Assembly: GCA_002730365.1 (NCBI GenBank)
Contig: PBZZ01000032.1
Coordinates: 1 to 16,224, forward strand
Source of the DNA: Deltaproteobacteria bacterium
GTDB taxonomy: Bacteria; SAR324; NAC60-12
Length of the DNA stretch: 16,224 nt
Direction: 5' to 3'
Shown here: positions 7,033 through 13,632 of the stretch, piece by piece
How positions within the stretch are numbered: position 1 is the stretch's first letter
Layout of the letters: each line of letters opens with the position of its first letter
Program-made: the position numbers and the translations under genes
The notes under the pieces: model-generated
Database searches by the model: none
The model's input: the letters and a program-made list of their open reading frames with translations, nothing else
Told to the model about the DNA's origin: nothing

Positions 7033-7756
7033 GGGCAAACTCTTTCTCGTTCCAACTCCGATTGGAAATGCTGGTGATATTACTTTACGAGCACTGGAAA
7101 TTCTTAGAACTGTCGATGAAGTGATTTGTGAAGAACGGAAGGTTGGCAGCCGTTTTCTCAAGCATCATGGAATTCAACAAAATCTACTAACCCTCAACGA
7201 ACACAATGAGTCAGAGCAGATCCGAGATTTACTTGATTTACTGAAAGCTGGCAAACAGCTCGCTTTAATTTCTGATGCAGGAACTCCAGTTTTTGCAGAT
7301 CCGGGGTATCGCTTGATCCAAGCCATCATCGCAAGCCAGGGTGAAATTGTGTCTTTGCCCGGGCCTTCTTCGCTGATGACGGCATTAGTTGTCAGTGGGC
7401 TACCTTGTCAGGACTTTTATTGTGTCGGTTTTCTTCCCCGGAAGACAGAGTTGCGTCGAAAGGCCCTGCATAGCCTTAAACGTTGGCATACCACATTGGT
7501 AATTTATGAAGCCCCGTACCGCTTAATTCCTTTGTTAAAAGACGTTTTGGGGGAGTTGGGGGGGGGGCAAGCTGCGAGCCTTTGCGTACGACTCAGTTTT
7601 CCAGACGAAAGAGTTCTCAGGGGTAATTTAAAAGAACTGCTAGCTCATTGTGAAGCCTCCCCATTTAAGGGAGAGTTTGTATTGATTGTTGATAACAGAT
7701 TGTCCTGTCGATTCGCTTCCAAAGGAGGTAAAGGCTCTAAAACTCGCTCAACTTGA
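7025..7756 (+). CDS. RsmI-family rRNA ribose methyltransferase (divergent)
   Basis: RsmI methylates the 2'-O of C1402 in 16S rRNA using S-adenosylmethionine. The tetrapyrrole-methylase-like fold is clear: LVPTPIGNAGDITLRAL (8-24), ISDAGTPVFADPGYRLI (82-98), LPGPSSLMTALVVSGLP (111-127) and FLPRK (136-140). Two positions differ from the textbook family. The AEDTRH segment is CEERKV (35-40), and the ARELTK motif near residue 190 reads CVRLSF. The protein is also short (243 against about 280-290), with no C-terminal helical extension. It may be a paralogous subfamily with the same or a different rRNA target. A run of ten G (7558-7567) encodes LGGG. The start may be ATG 7025 or ATG 7031, and the 3' end overlaps the convergent FtsB-like gene. 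Confidence 0.88.
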   Translation: MSMGKLFLVPTPIGNAGDITLRALEILRTVDEVICEERKVGSRFLKHHGIQQNLLTLNEHNESEQIRDLLDLLKAGKQLALISDAGTPVFADPGYRLIQAIIASQGEIVSLPGPSSLMTALVVSGLPCQDFYCVGFLPRKTELRRKALHSLKRWHTTLVIYEAPYRLIPLLKDVLGELGGGQAASLCVRLSFPDERVLRGNLKELLAHCEASPFKGEFVLIVDNRLSCRFASKGGKGSKTRST

Positions 7757-8259
7757 CGAAGAGGATGTTGACTAGAAGGAAAGACTAAGTACGAGGATTC
7801 TCTTGGAAGAGAGATATGTTCGGGTAAGTAGTAGATCAATTCATCCAACTTGACTAGGCCCAAATCGCGGCGTGCTAAAAAATCGATGTATTCCGAGTTT
7901 ATTCGTAGGGCTTGCACTTCCGCTAATAGTTCTTGCTCCTGAACTTGCATTTCCTGAATTTCATGACGTAAGCGGAAATCTTGGTCATTAAGCCTTGAGG
8001 TAGCTAGCACACCGTAATCACCCACCACTCCCACCAAAGTCATAATTAGCAGAAAACCGGTAAGCAGACCCATCATTGAGACGGCACGAATCTCTGTGTC
8101 TGCTTGTTTGGCCTGAACTGCAGAGGGTTTTGGGGGGCTAAATAAGCCCCAGATGTAAAGGACACGTTCCTGGGCGTTTTGATTTATTTTTCCCCGCTTC
8201 TGTCTTGAATTAGGCAGTGTGGAGGGCCGGCGCAAGTTTTTCAGAAGCTGTCTCGTCAT
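7645..8259 (-). CDS. Septum formation initiator-like protein (FtsB/DivIC family)
   Basis: FtsB/DivIC proteins are bitopic membrane proteins that link FtsQ and FtsL in the divisome. This 204-residue version has a basic cytoplasmic N-terminus (1-60), one membrane segment at about 63-80, and a coiled coil at about 90-125. The conserved end of the domain is ARRDLGLVKLDELIYYLP (129-146), matching the family pattern 'A(R)xxLGxVxPxExv'. Both tails are longer than in E. coli FtsB (about 100 residues). The C-terminal 60 residues look poorly conserved and Pro/Leu-rich. It is the last gene of a minus-strand operon, starting 4 bp inside the preceding gene. Its final 112 bp overlap the convergent methyltransferase gene. 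Family is well supported; the exact FtsB or DivIC equivalence is not. Confidence 0.87.
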   Translation of the reverse strand: MTRQLLKNLRRPSTLPNSRQKRGKINQNAQERVLYIWGLFSPPKPSAVQAKQADTEIRAVSMMGLLTGFLLIMTLVGVVGDYGVLATSRLNDQDFRLRHEIQEMQVQEQELLAEVQALRINSEYIDFLARRDLGLVKLDELIYYLPEHISLPRESSYLVFPSSQHPLRQVERVLEPLPPLEANRQDNLLSTINTNSPLNGEASQ

Positions 8260-8522
8260 CCGTTTTCTGGGGTTTCTTTAAGCTTCAAATATTGACGCTG
8301 CAATCGAATTTTCTGCTGCTGGTATTCGTCTTTGTTTAACCGTCCTAATTGAAAATCGTCCTCTAATTCGCTGAGTGCACTCAATAGTGCGTCAGATTCA
8401 CTGGTATCCAGGGTTGCTTGGTCTTTCTGCAGTTCATGTCTTTGGATTCGGCTGAAAAAAAGTGGAAATGTCACCACCCCGATCGTCAAAATAAATAATA
8501 GTGCAGTCAAGTAAAAGTTCAT
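8256..8522 (-). CDS. Small membrane-anchored protein with CcmI/SHOCT-like helical hairpin
   Basis: This 88-residue protein has one N-terminal membrane segment (about 3-24) followed by a charged cytoplasmic helical region. The pattern LSELEDDFQLGRLNKDEYQQQKIRLQRQYL (positions about 50-79, quoted by pattern) resembles the helix-turn-helix hairpin at the start of CcmI, or a SHOCT-type motif: a Leu/Glu helix, GRL, [DE]EY and a second helix. Full CcmI carries TPR repeats, which are absent here, and no other cytochrome c maturation gene is nearby, so ccmI is not assigned. The start codon directly abuts the stop of the Mini-RNase III gene, and the end overlaps the FtsB-like gene by 4 bp (ATGA). It may be a scaffold between a membrane partner and an RNA enzyme, but that is only inference. 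Confidence 0.75.
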   Translation of the reverse strand: MNFYLTALLFILTIGVVTFPLFFSRIQRHELQKDQATLDTSESDALLSALSELEDDFQLGRLNKDEYQQQKIRLQRQYLKLKETPENG

Positions 8523-8927
8523 CTAGATCTCTGAAGTGTGTGCTTCAATCAATTTTAAGGATTCTGGAAGATGCATCATCTCGTTCAGCCGATCATGTTG
8601 TTGAAGATGCCAATAACCTATAACACATTCAAAGCCTGTCGCCATTCGATATTCCTCAACTGTTGCATGCTTTGGCCGTGTAATTGGTTTTTGGTTCTTC
8701 CCACGTTGAAAAACCCGAAGTTCTTCCTCACTCAGCATTTCGTGCCATAGAAATGCCAGCTTTGATTGTGTTTGACAACGTACTAATTCTACCACCCACT
8801 GATGCACCTGACGGGCACTTTGGCTTCTCTGCAAAGCATATTTGCGACACCAAAGCTCAAAGATGGCGTCGCCTAGGTAGGCCAGACCAAAGTTTGACCA
8901 CTCCCTCCAGTTCTCACCACTGTTCAT
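8523..8927 (-). CDS. mrnC: Mini-ribonuclease III
   Basis: Mini-III is a dimeric RNase III-type nuclease with a catalytic domain but no double-stranded-RNA-binding domain. In Bacillus subtilis it matures 23S rRNA ends. The 134-residue length is typical. Hallmarks: LAYLGDAIFELWCR (15-28) with catalytic Asp20 and nearby Glu24, QSKLAF (54-59), RGKNQK (75-80), PKHATVEEYRMATGFECVIGYWHL (positions 85-108, key residues P, T89, Y93, T97, E100, G104, Y105). It begins 14 bp inside the upstream R3H gene, with no strong Shine-Dalgarno sequence, so translational coupling is likely. In Gram-negative genomes this family is less common than in Firmicutes and cyanobacteria, and it sits here with an R3H RNA-binding protein. 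Confidence 0.94.
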   Translation of the reverse strand: MNSGENWREWSNFGLAYLGDAIFELWCRKYALQRSQSARQVHQWVVELVRCQTQSKLAFLWHEMLSEEELRVFQRGKNQKPITRPKHATVEEYRMATGFECVIGYWHLQQHDRLNEMMHLPESLKLIEAHTSEI

Positions 8928-9423
8928 CCTGAGGGCAAATCAAGTGGTTGCGTTGAATTCGAAACATACCGCTGTCCATCTCTCTCTGATCCAACACTTT
9001 CATGGTGTTATCTGAAGTCGGGACACCAAAGCTGCCATCGGCTCTCAAGACAATTTTCTGGCCTGGACGGCAATAAAAAATTTCATTGCCCCTGTCAATC
9101 ATTACTCCCTTTCTGAGAGTTGGATCCGGGGGCTCTTCTGGTTTTTCTGAAGCAGCCAGAATTTCTCCAAGCGATTGTGATTTTAGCAAACAGACATATC
9201 GCTCATCCCGACTACCAACTGATTTACTGCTAAGTTGATATAATGAACCCATCTGATGTACGAGCCTACGTTGGTAGGAGTTCATTGGGTCAAATTCTAA
9301 AATCTCTTCGTCTTTCTCAAGGAATTCTAAAATCTGCTGATTGATTTCTTTAAGAAATTCTTCGTCTTGGGGGGTTAACTCAGCTTCAATGACCTGAGAT
9401 TTATCCTGAAATTTGTCTGTCAT
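8914..9423 (-). CDS. R3H domain-containing nucleic-acid-binding protein
   Basis: R3H domains bind single-stranded nucleic acids. This 169-residue protein has an acidic helical N-terminus (about 12-45, rich in Glu). The R3H core follows at about 45-82: FDPMNSYQRRLVH (44-56) holds the defining Arg52-x3-His56, then SSKSVGSRDERYVCLL. The rest (about 105-160) is predicted beta-rich and contains GVMIDRG, YCRPGQKIVLRADGSFG and FRIQRNHLIC. I do not recognise that part as a named domain. It is not a full Jag/KhpB protein, since no KH domain precedes the R3H. It is the first gene of the operon with Mini-RNase III, a small membrane protein and an FtsB-like protein. A role in presenting rRNA or another RNA to Mini-III is plausible but inferred only from position. 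Confidence 0.85.
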   Translation of the reverse strand: MTDKFQDKSQVIEAELTPQDEEFLKEINQQILEFLEKDEEILEFDPMNSYQRRLVHQMGSLYQLSSKSVGSRDERYVCLLKSQSLGEILAASEKPEEPPDPTLRKGVMIDRGNEIFYCRPGQKIVLRADGSFGVPTSDNTMKVLDQREMDSGMFRIQRNHLICPQDEQW

Positions 9424-9454
9424 GTTGATGTGGACTTCGGTCGTTGATAAATTG

Positions 9455-9469
9455 CCGGGCTCATCCCGG
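9455..9469 (-). other. Small GC hairpin in leader of R3H operon
   Basis: CCGGG and CCCGG form a 5-bp stem with a five-base loop, about 32 bp upstream of the R3H start on the minus strand. It is flanked by a C run in that orientation (GGGGGG on plus). It could be a leader hairpin. There is no T run, and I see no convincing promoter upstream, only an isolated TATTAT. Confidence 0.3.
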
Positions 9470-9543
9470 GGGGATAGAAGCTAAATAATAGTGCTAAAGC
9501 AAGAAGTCCAGAGAGGCAATCGAAAAAAGGACTCAAGTTTTGT

Positions 9544-9623
9544 TTTGAACAGCCGATATACCAACTAAGGTAAAAACTCGGTTCCATGAATTCCTAAGAA
9601 TTTGGAGCTAGATTCTGTTCAAA
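9544..9623. other. Long-range inverted repeat enclosing smaller hairpins
   Basis: The 276-bp gap between two divergent genes (9424-9699) contains no gene that I can see. Within it TTTGAACAG (9544-9552) is a perfect inverted repeat of CTGTTCAAA (9615-9623). Inside the loop, CCGA (9553-9556) can pair with TCGG (9578-9581), and AATTC with GAATT around 9590-9601 across a four-base loop. The arrangement looks like a closing stem with two internal hairpins (a multi-branched RNA), or could be a spaced operator pair. I do not recognise an RNA family, and no tRNA cloverleaf fits. Confidence 0.35.
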
Positions 9624-9699
9624 TTGCAATAAGTTTGCCCAGTCTCTAAGACGAGATTTGGCCAGCTGTAGCTTGGACTTTTAGTTATCAAGAGGGCCT

Positions 9700-10173
9700 A
9701 TGCCTCAAAATCAAACTTATACCAATCTATACACGATTGGATTCTTGGCTACCTTGGGAATGATGACCTTCGGGATATACTACTTTTACAGTGGTATGGG
9801 GGAGGTCAGTTATCGCACCTACAGCGGTTTTGACACTGTCACTTATTATCTTGATAAGCAAAAGTACGATCTGTACTTTAACGGCTTGATCTACTGCAGT
9901 TGTTTTGCTTTCGCGCTCCTGCTGCTGACTGCAGCAATCCTGGTGCCGAGTCCAGCACAGTTGCAGCGTAGGCAAGCTCAAACTTATCCTTATGGTGCTC
10001 AACTCGGTTCAGCCCCAATGAATCAGCCTGCTCCGGTGGGACAAGCCCCGCAACAAGGACAGGAAGGCGAGGCAAGCAATTCTCCTGAGGCAAGTCCTCA
10101 GCTGGAATTAGAACCAGACTTTGACTTTGCAGTTGATGACAGCCTCATGGGGGATCTCGAATACAAAAAATGA
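9700..10173 (+). CDS. Hypothetical two-TM protein with low-complexity tail
   Basis: I do not recognise this 157-residue protein. Two membrane segments are visible, at about 11-30 and 60-83, separated by a Tyr-rich stretch of about 30 residues (SYRTYSGFDTVTYYLDKQKYDLYF region). The C-terminal half (about 85-157) is low-complexity, rich in Gln, Pro, Ala and Gly, and ends in an acidic segment with repeated Asp/Glu. A good ribosome binding site (AGAGGG) precedes the ATG. The topology is consistent with a small inner-membrane hairpin protein with a flexible tail. The gene stands alone, with 276 bp before and 96 bp after it, so it probably has its own promoter, although none is obvious. Confidence 0.82.
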   Translation: MPQNQTYTNLYTIGFLATLGMMTFGIYYFYSGMGEVSYRTYSGFDTVTYYLDKQKYDLYFNGLIYCSCFAFALLLLTAAILVPSPAQLQRRQAQTYPYGAQLGSAPMNQPAPVGQAPQQGQEGEASNSPEASPQLELEPDFDFAVDDSLMGDLEYKK

Positions 10174-10206
10174 ATTTGAGTTGGCAAACGAAATAGGTCA
10201 GTGAGT

Positions 10207-10242
10207 GCTGGAAGTTTTTGGGTCCGAACCTGAGCTTCCAGC
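10207..10242 (+). other. 8-bp perfect dyad between two genes
   Basis: GCTGGAAG (10207-10214) and CTTCCAGC (10235-10242) form a perfect 8-bp stem, extendable by wobble pairs, around a 20-base loop with a small GGT/ACC inner pairing. It lies 33 bp after the two-TM gene and 27 bp before plsY. No T run follows, so a Rho-independent terminator is unlikely. It could be an RNA hairpin protecting the upstream transcript's 3' end, or an element in the plsY leader. Confidence 0.45.
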
Positions 10243-10269
10243 TTCCGCGAATCCTTGAATCCCAGCTAA

Positions 10270-10914
10270 ATGACCCTCCTCATTTCTCTCCTCATTGCAT
10301 ATCTCCTTGGGAGCATCCCTTTTGGACTGTTGATTGGCCGATTCTGGTTAGGGGTGGACGTACGGCAGCAGGGTAGTGGAAACATTGGTATGACCAACGT
10401 AATGAGAGTCGGTGGAAAATTACCAGGAGCGCTAACATTCATCCTAGATTTTGGTAAAGCGTGGCTTGCGGTTATGATGGCTGATTTATTGCTGCTGGAA
10501 GAGTCATCGCCTGAACCAACATTGGGAATCCTAATGCTCGTGGGAGCTTTCGCAATTTTAGGGCATGTCTTCCCAGTTTTTCTGCGTTTCAAGGGTGGTA
10601 AGGGGATTTCCTGCCAGATCGGAATGCTACTGGCAGTCTATTATCCATTAGCGCTAGTGGGCATGGGAACTTGGTTGTTGATGTTTGCCTGGAAAAAAAT
10701 ATCAAGCCTCTCAGCAATTTTGATGCTTTGCCTACTACCACCGGTCAGCATTATTCTGCCCGGGATGATGACAGAAATGCCAACGTGGGATCTAACTGTT
10801 ATTCAGGCCGCTCTGAGTCTTCTTTTGCTATATTGTCATCGTGATAATCTACGGCGCTTACGTGAGGGTAGTGAAGGTGTTTTACGGAGTCCCTCTTCAC
10901 CCACATCTTCCTAG
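10270..10914 (+). CDS. plsY: Glycerol-3-phosphate acyltransferase PlsY
   Basis: PlsY is an integral membrane enzyme that transfers the acyl group from acyl-phosphate (made by PlsX) to glycerol-3-phosphate, the first step of phospholipid synthesis. The three family motifs are visible: GSIPFG (14-19) within the first membrane helix, GSGNIGMTNVMR (35-46), and GHVFPVFLRFKGGKG (98-112). DFGK (60-63) is also conserved. Several further membrane helices follow and the length (214) is typical. The C-terminal 20 residues are a Ser/Pro-rich tail. The start at 10270 places the first helix at the very N-terminus as expected, though its ribosome binding site is weak. The following exchanger gene begins 8 bp after the stop, so they are probably one operon. 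Confidence 0.96.
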   Translation: MTLLISLLIAYLLGSIPFGLLIGRFWLGVDVRQQGSGNIGMTNVMRVGGKLPGALTFILDFGKAWLAVMMADLLLLEESSPEPTLGILMLVGAFAILGHVFPVFLRFKGGKGISCQIGMLLAVYYPLALVGMGTWLLMFAWKKISSLSAILMLCLLPPVSIILPGMMTEMPTWDLTVIQAALSLLLLYCHRDNLRRLREGSEGVLRSPSSPTSS

Positions 10915-10922
10915 AGAACAAA

Positions 10923-12083
10923 ATGAATTTTAATCTTGTCCAGCCATTGCGCTTCTTCTTTGGTGGTGGAATTTATAGTCATGTAGCCAACCTGACCATA
11001 GTGATCATGGCCTTGGCAATTATGTACTTGGTTGGGCTAAGAATTTGGCCGGTATCATTTCTGTTGTGGGTGAGCCTGATTGTATTTGCTTCTATCGCCA
11101 TTTGGCGTGCAGGTGATTTCTTTCAGCCGGCTGCGGATTACGTTCAGGAAAAACACAAACTTCCAGAATCCATCAAAGCTGCTGTGATTGACGCCATTGC
11201 AAGTTCATTCCCCGAATTTTGTGTTGCAGTCATTGCGGTGATACTCTTAGGGCGTGCTGAAGTAGGTATTTCCTCGATTGTAGGGTCTGCGCTTTACAAC
11301 GTCTTAATCATTCCAGCTGCGGCTGGATTGGTTGCCAAAGGCCCGATGAAAATTGGTAAAGAGGTCGTCTGGCGAGACAGCTTGATGTACTTTGGGGTTG
11401 TCATTTTACTGCTTGTGGCTCTGTTTGCCTTCCCAAATGCTTGGGGCTTTGGTGTGGCCGCATTATTTATCTCAGCATATATTGGGTATGTGTTTTGGTT
11501 GAATTTAGATTATCGCAAACACAAAAGAAATTTAGGGGAAGAGGACTCTGGAGAGAACTCCTCAACAGCAAATGAGGATTTTGATGAAGAGGAGGAAGAA
11601 TCAGATCTAGAAATTCGGGATGAACCTCATGCATGGAAATGGATTTTGGGGATGATGTTGGTGATGGGTCTGGCCTCCCACATCCTGGTAGAAGCTTCCA
11701 TTCGACTGGGGGATCTCCTCGGAATTGATGCAGTGATCATGGGCTTCATTGTCATTGCAGCTGGTACTTCAGTACCGGACACAGTGCTGTCGGTCATGAG
11801 TGCGAAAAGAGGAAATTATGATGCGGCGATTTCTAACGTATTTGGAAGCAATATCTTTGATATCTGCGTCTGCTTAAGTGTTCCAATTCTACTTGCCTTG
11901 GTGTTGACAGGTGCCGTCACGCCGGTGAACCTGCCCCAAATTGAGTTGGTATACATGCTTGTGGGAGCAACTGCTTTAGCGATCTATCTCTTCTGGAGTG
12001 ACAACTACACGCTCACCAAAACAAAGTCCACGATCATGGCCGGTGTTTATTTGTTGATTGTTCTCGTGGCAATGGCTCTATAA
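10923..12083 (+). CDS. CaCA-family cation (Na+/Ca2+-type) exchanger
   Basis: Members exchange Ca2+ for Na+ (sometimes K+) or H+ across the membrane. This 386-residue protein has the duplicated alpha-repeat architecture. Alpha-1 is at about 85-131 (SSFPEF, 94-99, with Glu98, then VGSALYNVLII). Alpha-2 is at about 270-316 (AAGTSVPDTVLSV, 279-291, with Asp286, then NVFGSNIFDI, 305-314). The two halves are joined by a cytoplasmic loop at about 198-236 that is strongly acidic, with an EEEEE run. The Asp in alpha-2 and the overall wording recall K+-dependent exchangers more than the classical E/E pair, but ion specificity cannot be read with certainty. It lies between plsY (8 bp) and the aminopeptidase (6 bp). 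An AGAGAA ribosome binding site precedes the ATG. Confidence 0.92.
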   Translation: MNFNLVQPLRFFFGGGIYSHVANLTIVIMALAIMYLVGLRIWPVSFLLWVSLIVFASIAIWRAGDFFQPAADYVQEKHKLPESIKAAVIDAIASSFPEFCVAVIAVILLGRAEVGISSIVGSALYNVLIIPAAAGLVAKGPMKIGKEVVWRDSLMYFGVVILLLVALFAFPNAWGFGVAALFISAYIGYVFWLNLDYRKHKRNLGEEDSGENSSTANEDFDEEEEESDLEIRDEPHAWKWILGMMLVMGLASHILVEASIRLGDLLGIDAVIMGFIVIAAGTSVPDTVLSVMSAKRGNYDAAISNVFGSNIFDICVCLSVPILLALVLTGAVTPVNLPQIELVYMLVGATALAIYLFWSDNYTLTKTKSTIMAGVYLLIVLVAMAL

Positions 12084-12089
12084 TTTCCT

Positions 12090-13385
12090 ATGTCAACCGT
12101 TTCGAACCTGCTCCAATTTTTAAATTCTTCTCCGACACCGTATCATGCGGTTCAATCGATCAAGCGTCAACTCATCGACAGTGGCTTTCTAGAGTTGCGG
12201 GAAAGCCAACTATGGAAGACGGAGAAGGGCGGAAAATACTATGTCACTAGAGGTGAAACCAGCATTGTCGCCTGGATTCAGGGAGCATCTCTTTCGGAGC
12301 ATGGAGCACACATAGTTGGCGCCCACACCGACAGCCCCAATCTAAGACTCAAACCTCATCCGAATATTACCCGTAGTGGTTACCGTCAACTGGGAGTGGA
12401 GGTGTACGGTGGAGTGTTGTTGGGAACATGGACTGATAGAGATTTGTCTTTAGCAGGAAGGGTCTTCGTTGAGTCTGAAAATGGGCTAAAGACTCATCCC
12501 TTGCTCTGTGAGCGACCGCTGGTCAGAATTCCTCAGCTAGCGATTCATCTCAATCGTGAGGTAAATGAGAAAGGCCTACAACTCAACAAGCAAAAGCATC
12601 TGCCGCCCATTTTGACCAATAGTCAAAGTTGGGAAACCGAAGATGCCCTGAAGTTCTGGCTTGCAGAGGAACTGGATTTGGATGCGAGCAAGATCCGTAG
12701 TTGGGATTTAAGTCTTTACGATACCCAATCCGCTCAGTGCTGGGGGCCAAATCTGGAATTTATTGCCTCAGCACGGTTGGATAACTTGTTCTGTTGCTTC
12801 ACAGGGTTGCAGGCCCTCTGTCACTCCAACTCTACGAAGCCGTGGACGCAGGTTTTGGTTTGTTACGATCACGAAGAAATTGGTAGTCAAACAACGGAGG
12901 GGGCGCATTCCTCGTTTCTGGAATTTGTTATTCGAAGATTAGCGGAGCAGACTGGATCTCCACAGGCCTACGAACGTGCAGTAGCGAATTCGATCCTTGT
13001 ATCGGCAGACATGGCGCACGCTGTTCATCCAAATTATGCCGAACAGCACGACCCAAATCACTTTCCTCAAATGAATGAAGGACCAGTCATCAAACGGAAT
13101 TCTCAAGGCCGTTACGCTACCTCTGCAAGAACAGAAGCTTGGTTCGAGCAAATTTGTTATCAGTGTGATGTGCCTGTTCAAAAATTTGTGATGCGAACCG
13201 ATCTGGCGTGTGGTTCCACGATTGGCCCGATCACCGCAGCACGACTCGGGATAGAAACCGTTGATGTGGGTGCCGCGATGCTTGCCATGCACTCAATCAG
13301 AGAGACTTGTGGTTCTCTAGACGCAGATTACCTAATCAAAGCTTTCCAAGCCACCTACCAAGAACACCTTCCTATTTTAGACTGA
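12090..13385 (+). CDS. M18 family aminopeptidase
   Basis: M18 enzymes are cytoplasmic dodecameric di-zinc peptidases related to eukaryotic aspartyl aminopeptidase; they release N-terminal residues, often acidic ones. Likely metal and catalytic residues are visible: H79 with D81 in GAHTDSP, D231 in SARLDN, E262/E263 in YDHEEIGS, D307 in SADMAHAVHPNY, and H401 in AMHSIRE. Other family stretches are TWTDRDLSLAGRV (113-125), IPQLAIHLNR (147-156) and RTDLACGSTIGP (369-380). The length of 431 is normal, and there is no signal peptide. The start is 6 bp after the exchanger stop without a clear Shine-Dalgarno sequence, so it probably relies on coupling. Bacterial members are often called ApeB; specificity is not shown by the sequence, so no symbol is given. 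Confidence 0.95.
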   Translation: MSTVSNLLQFLNSSPTPYHAVQSIKRQLIDSGFLELRESQLWKTEKGGKYYVTRGETSIVAWIQGASLSEHGAHIVGAHTDSPNLRLKPHPNITRSGYRQLGVEVYGGVLLGTWTDRDLSLAGRVFVESENGLKTHPLLCERPLVRIPQLAIHLNREVNEKGLQLNKQKHLPPILTNSQSWETEDALKFWLAEELDLDASKIRSWDLSLYDTQSAQCWGPNLEFIASARLDNLFCCFTGLQALCHSNSTKPWTQVLVCYDHEEIGSQTTEGAHSSFLEFVIRRLAEQTGSPQAYERAVANSILVSADMAHAVHPNYAEQHDPNHFPQMNEGPVIKRNSQGRYATSARTEAWFEQICYQCDVPVQKFVMRTDLACGSTIGPITAARLGIETVDVGAAMLAMHSIRETCGSLDADYLIKAFQATYQEHLPILD

Positions 13386-13396
13386 AGCACTCTAAG

Positions 13397-13417
13397 CGAG
13401 ATAATTGTTCTCGTTTT
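13397..13417 (+). terminator. Candidate intrinsic terminator after aminopeptidase gene
   Basis: CGAGA (13397-13401) pairs with TCTCG (13409-13413) around a seven-base loop and is followed at once by TTTT. It lies 12 bp after the aminopeptidase stop, where the plsY-exchanger-peptidase operon should end. The short stem makes it a modest terminator. The rest of the gap to 13632 is AT-rich and holds no gene I can see; a GAGG at its end serves the next start. Confidence 0.5.
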
Positions 13418-13632
13418 CAAAAGTTCTGAATTCTCTGCAAAGATTTACTTTTATGGAGTTCACCAAGATTTAACACGCTCTCCTTCCCCATTCATTTCGC
13501 TTCTGTCTTCAAAGCTAATTCACTATTTTCACTCATTATTTTATCGTAGGCCAAACATTCTTAGACTTTTCTCTTAGAACAAGATCCAATAATTGGTGGT
13601 GACAAAGTCCTTACTTTCATTTCATGAGGTAA

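Noticed and set aside
7033..7161. 43-residue N-terminal extension of thiamine pyrophosphokinase
   Set aside because: It is the antisense of conserved methyltransferase motifs and resembles nothing in the kinase family. ATG 7032 gives the normal length.
8256..8522. Assignment of the 88-aa protein as CcmI
   Set aside because: It has only the N-terminal helix and hairpin, lacks TPR repeats, and has no cytochrome c maturation genes next to it.
8684..8932. Plus-strand 82-aa open frame
   Set aside because: It is antisense to the clearly conserved Mini-RNase III gene and has no family features.
9547..9620. A tRNA-like element, because the dyad length is near that of a tRNA
   Set aside because: There is no T-arm at the 3' side, no anticodon stem in the right place and no CCA-compatible end.
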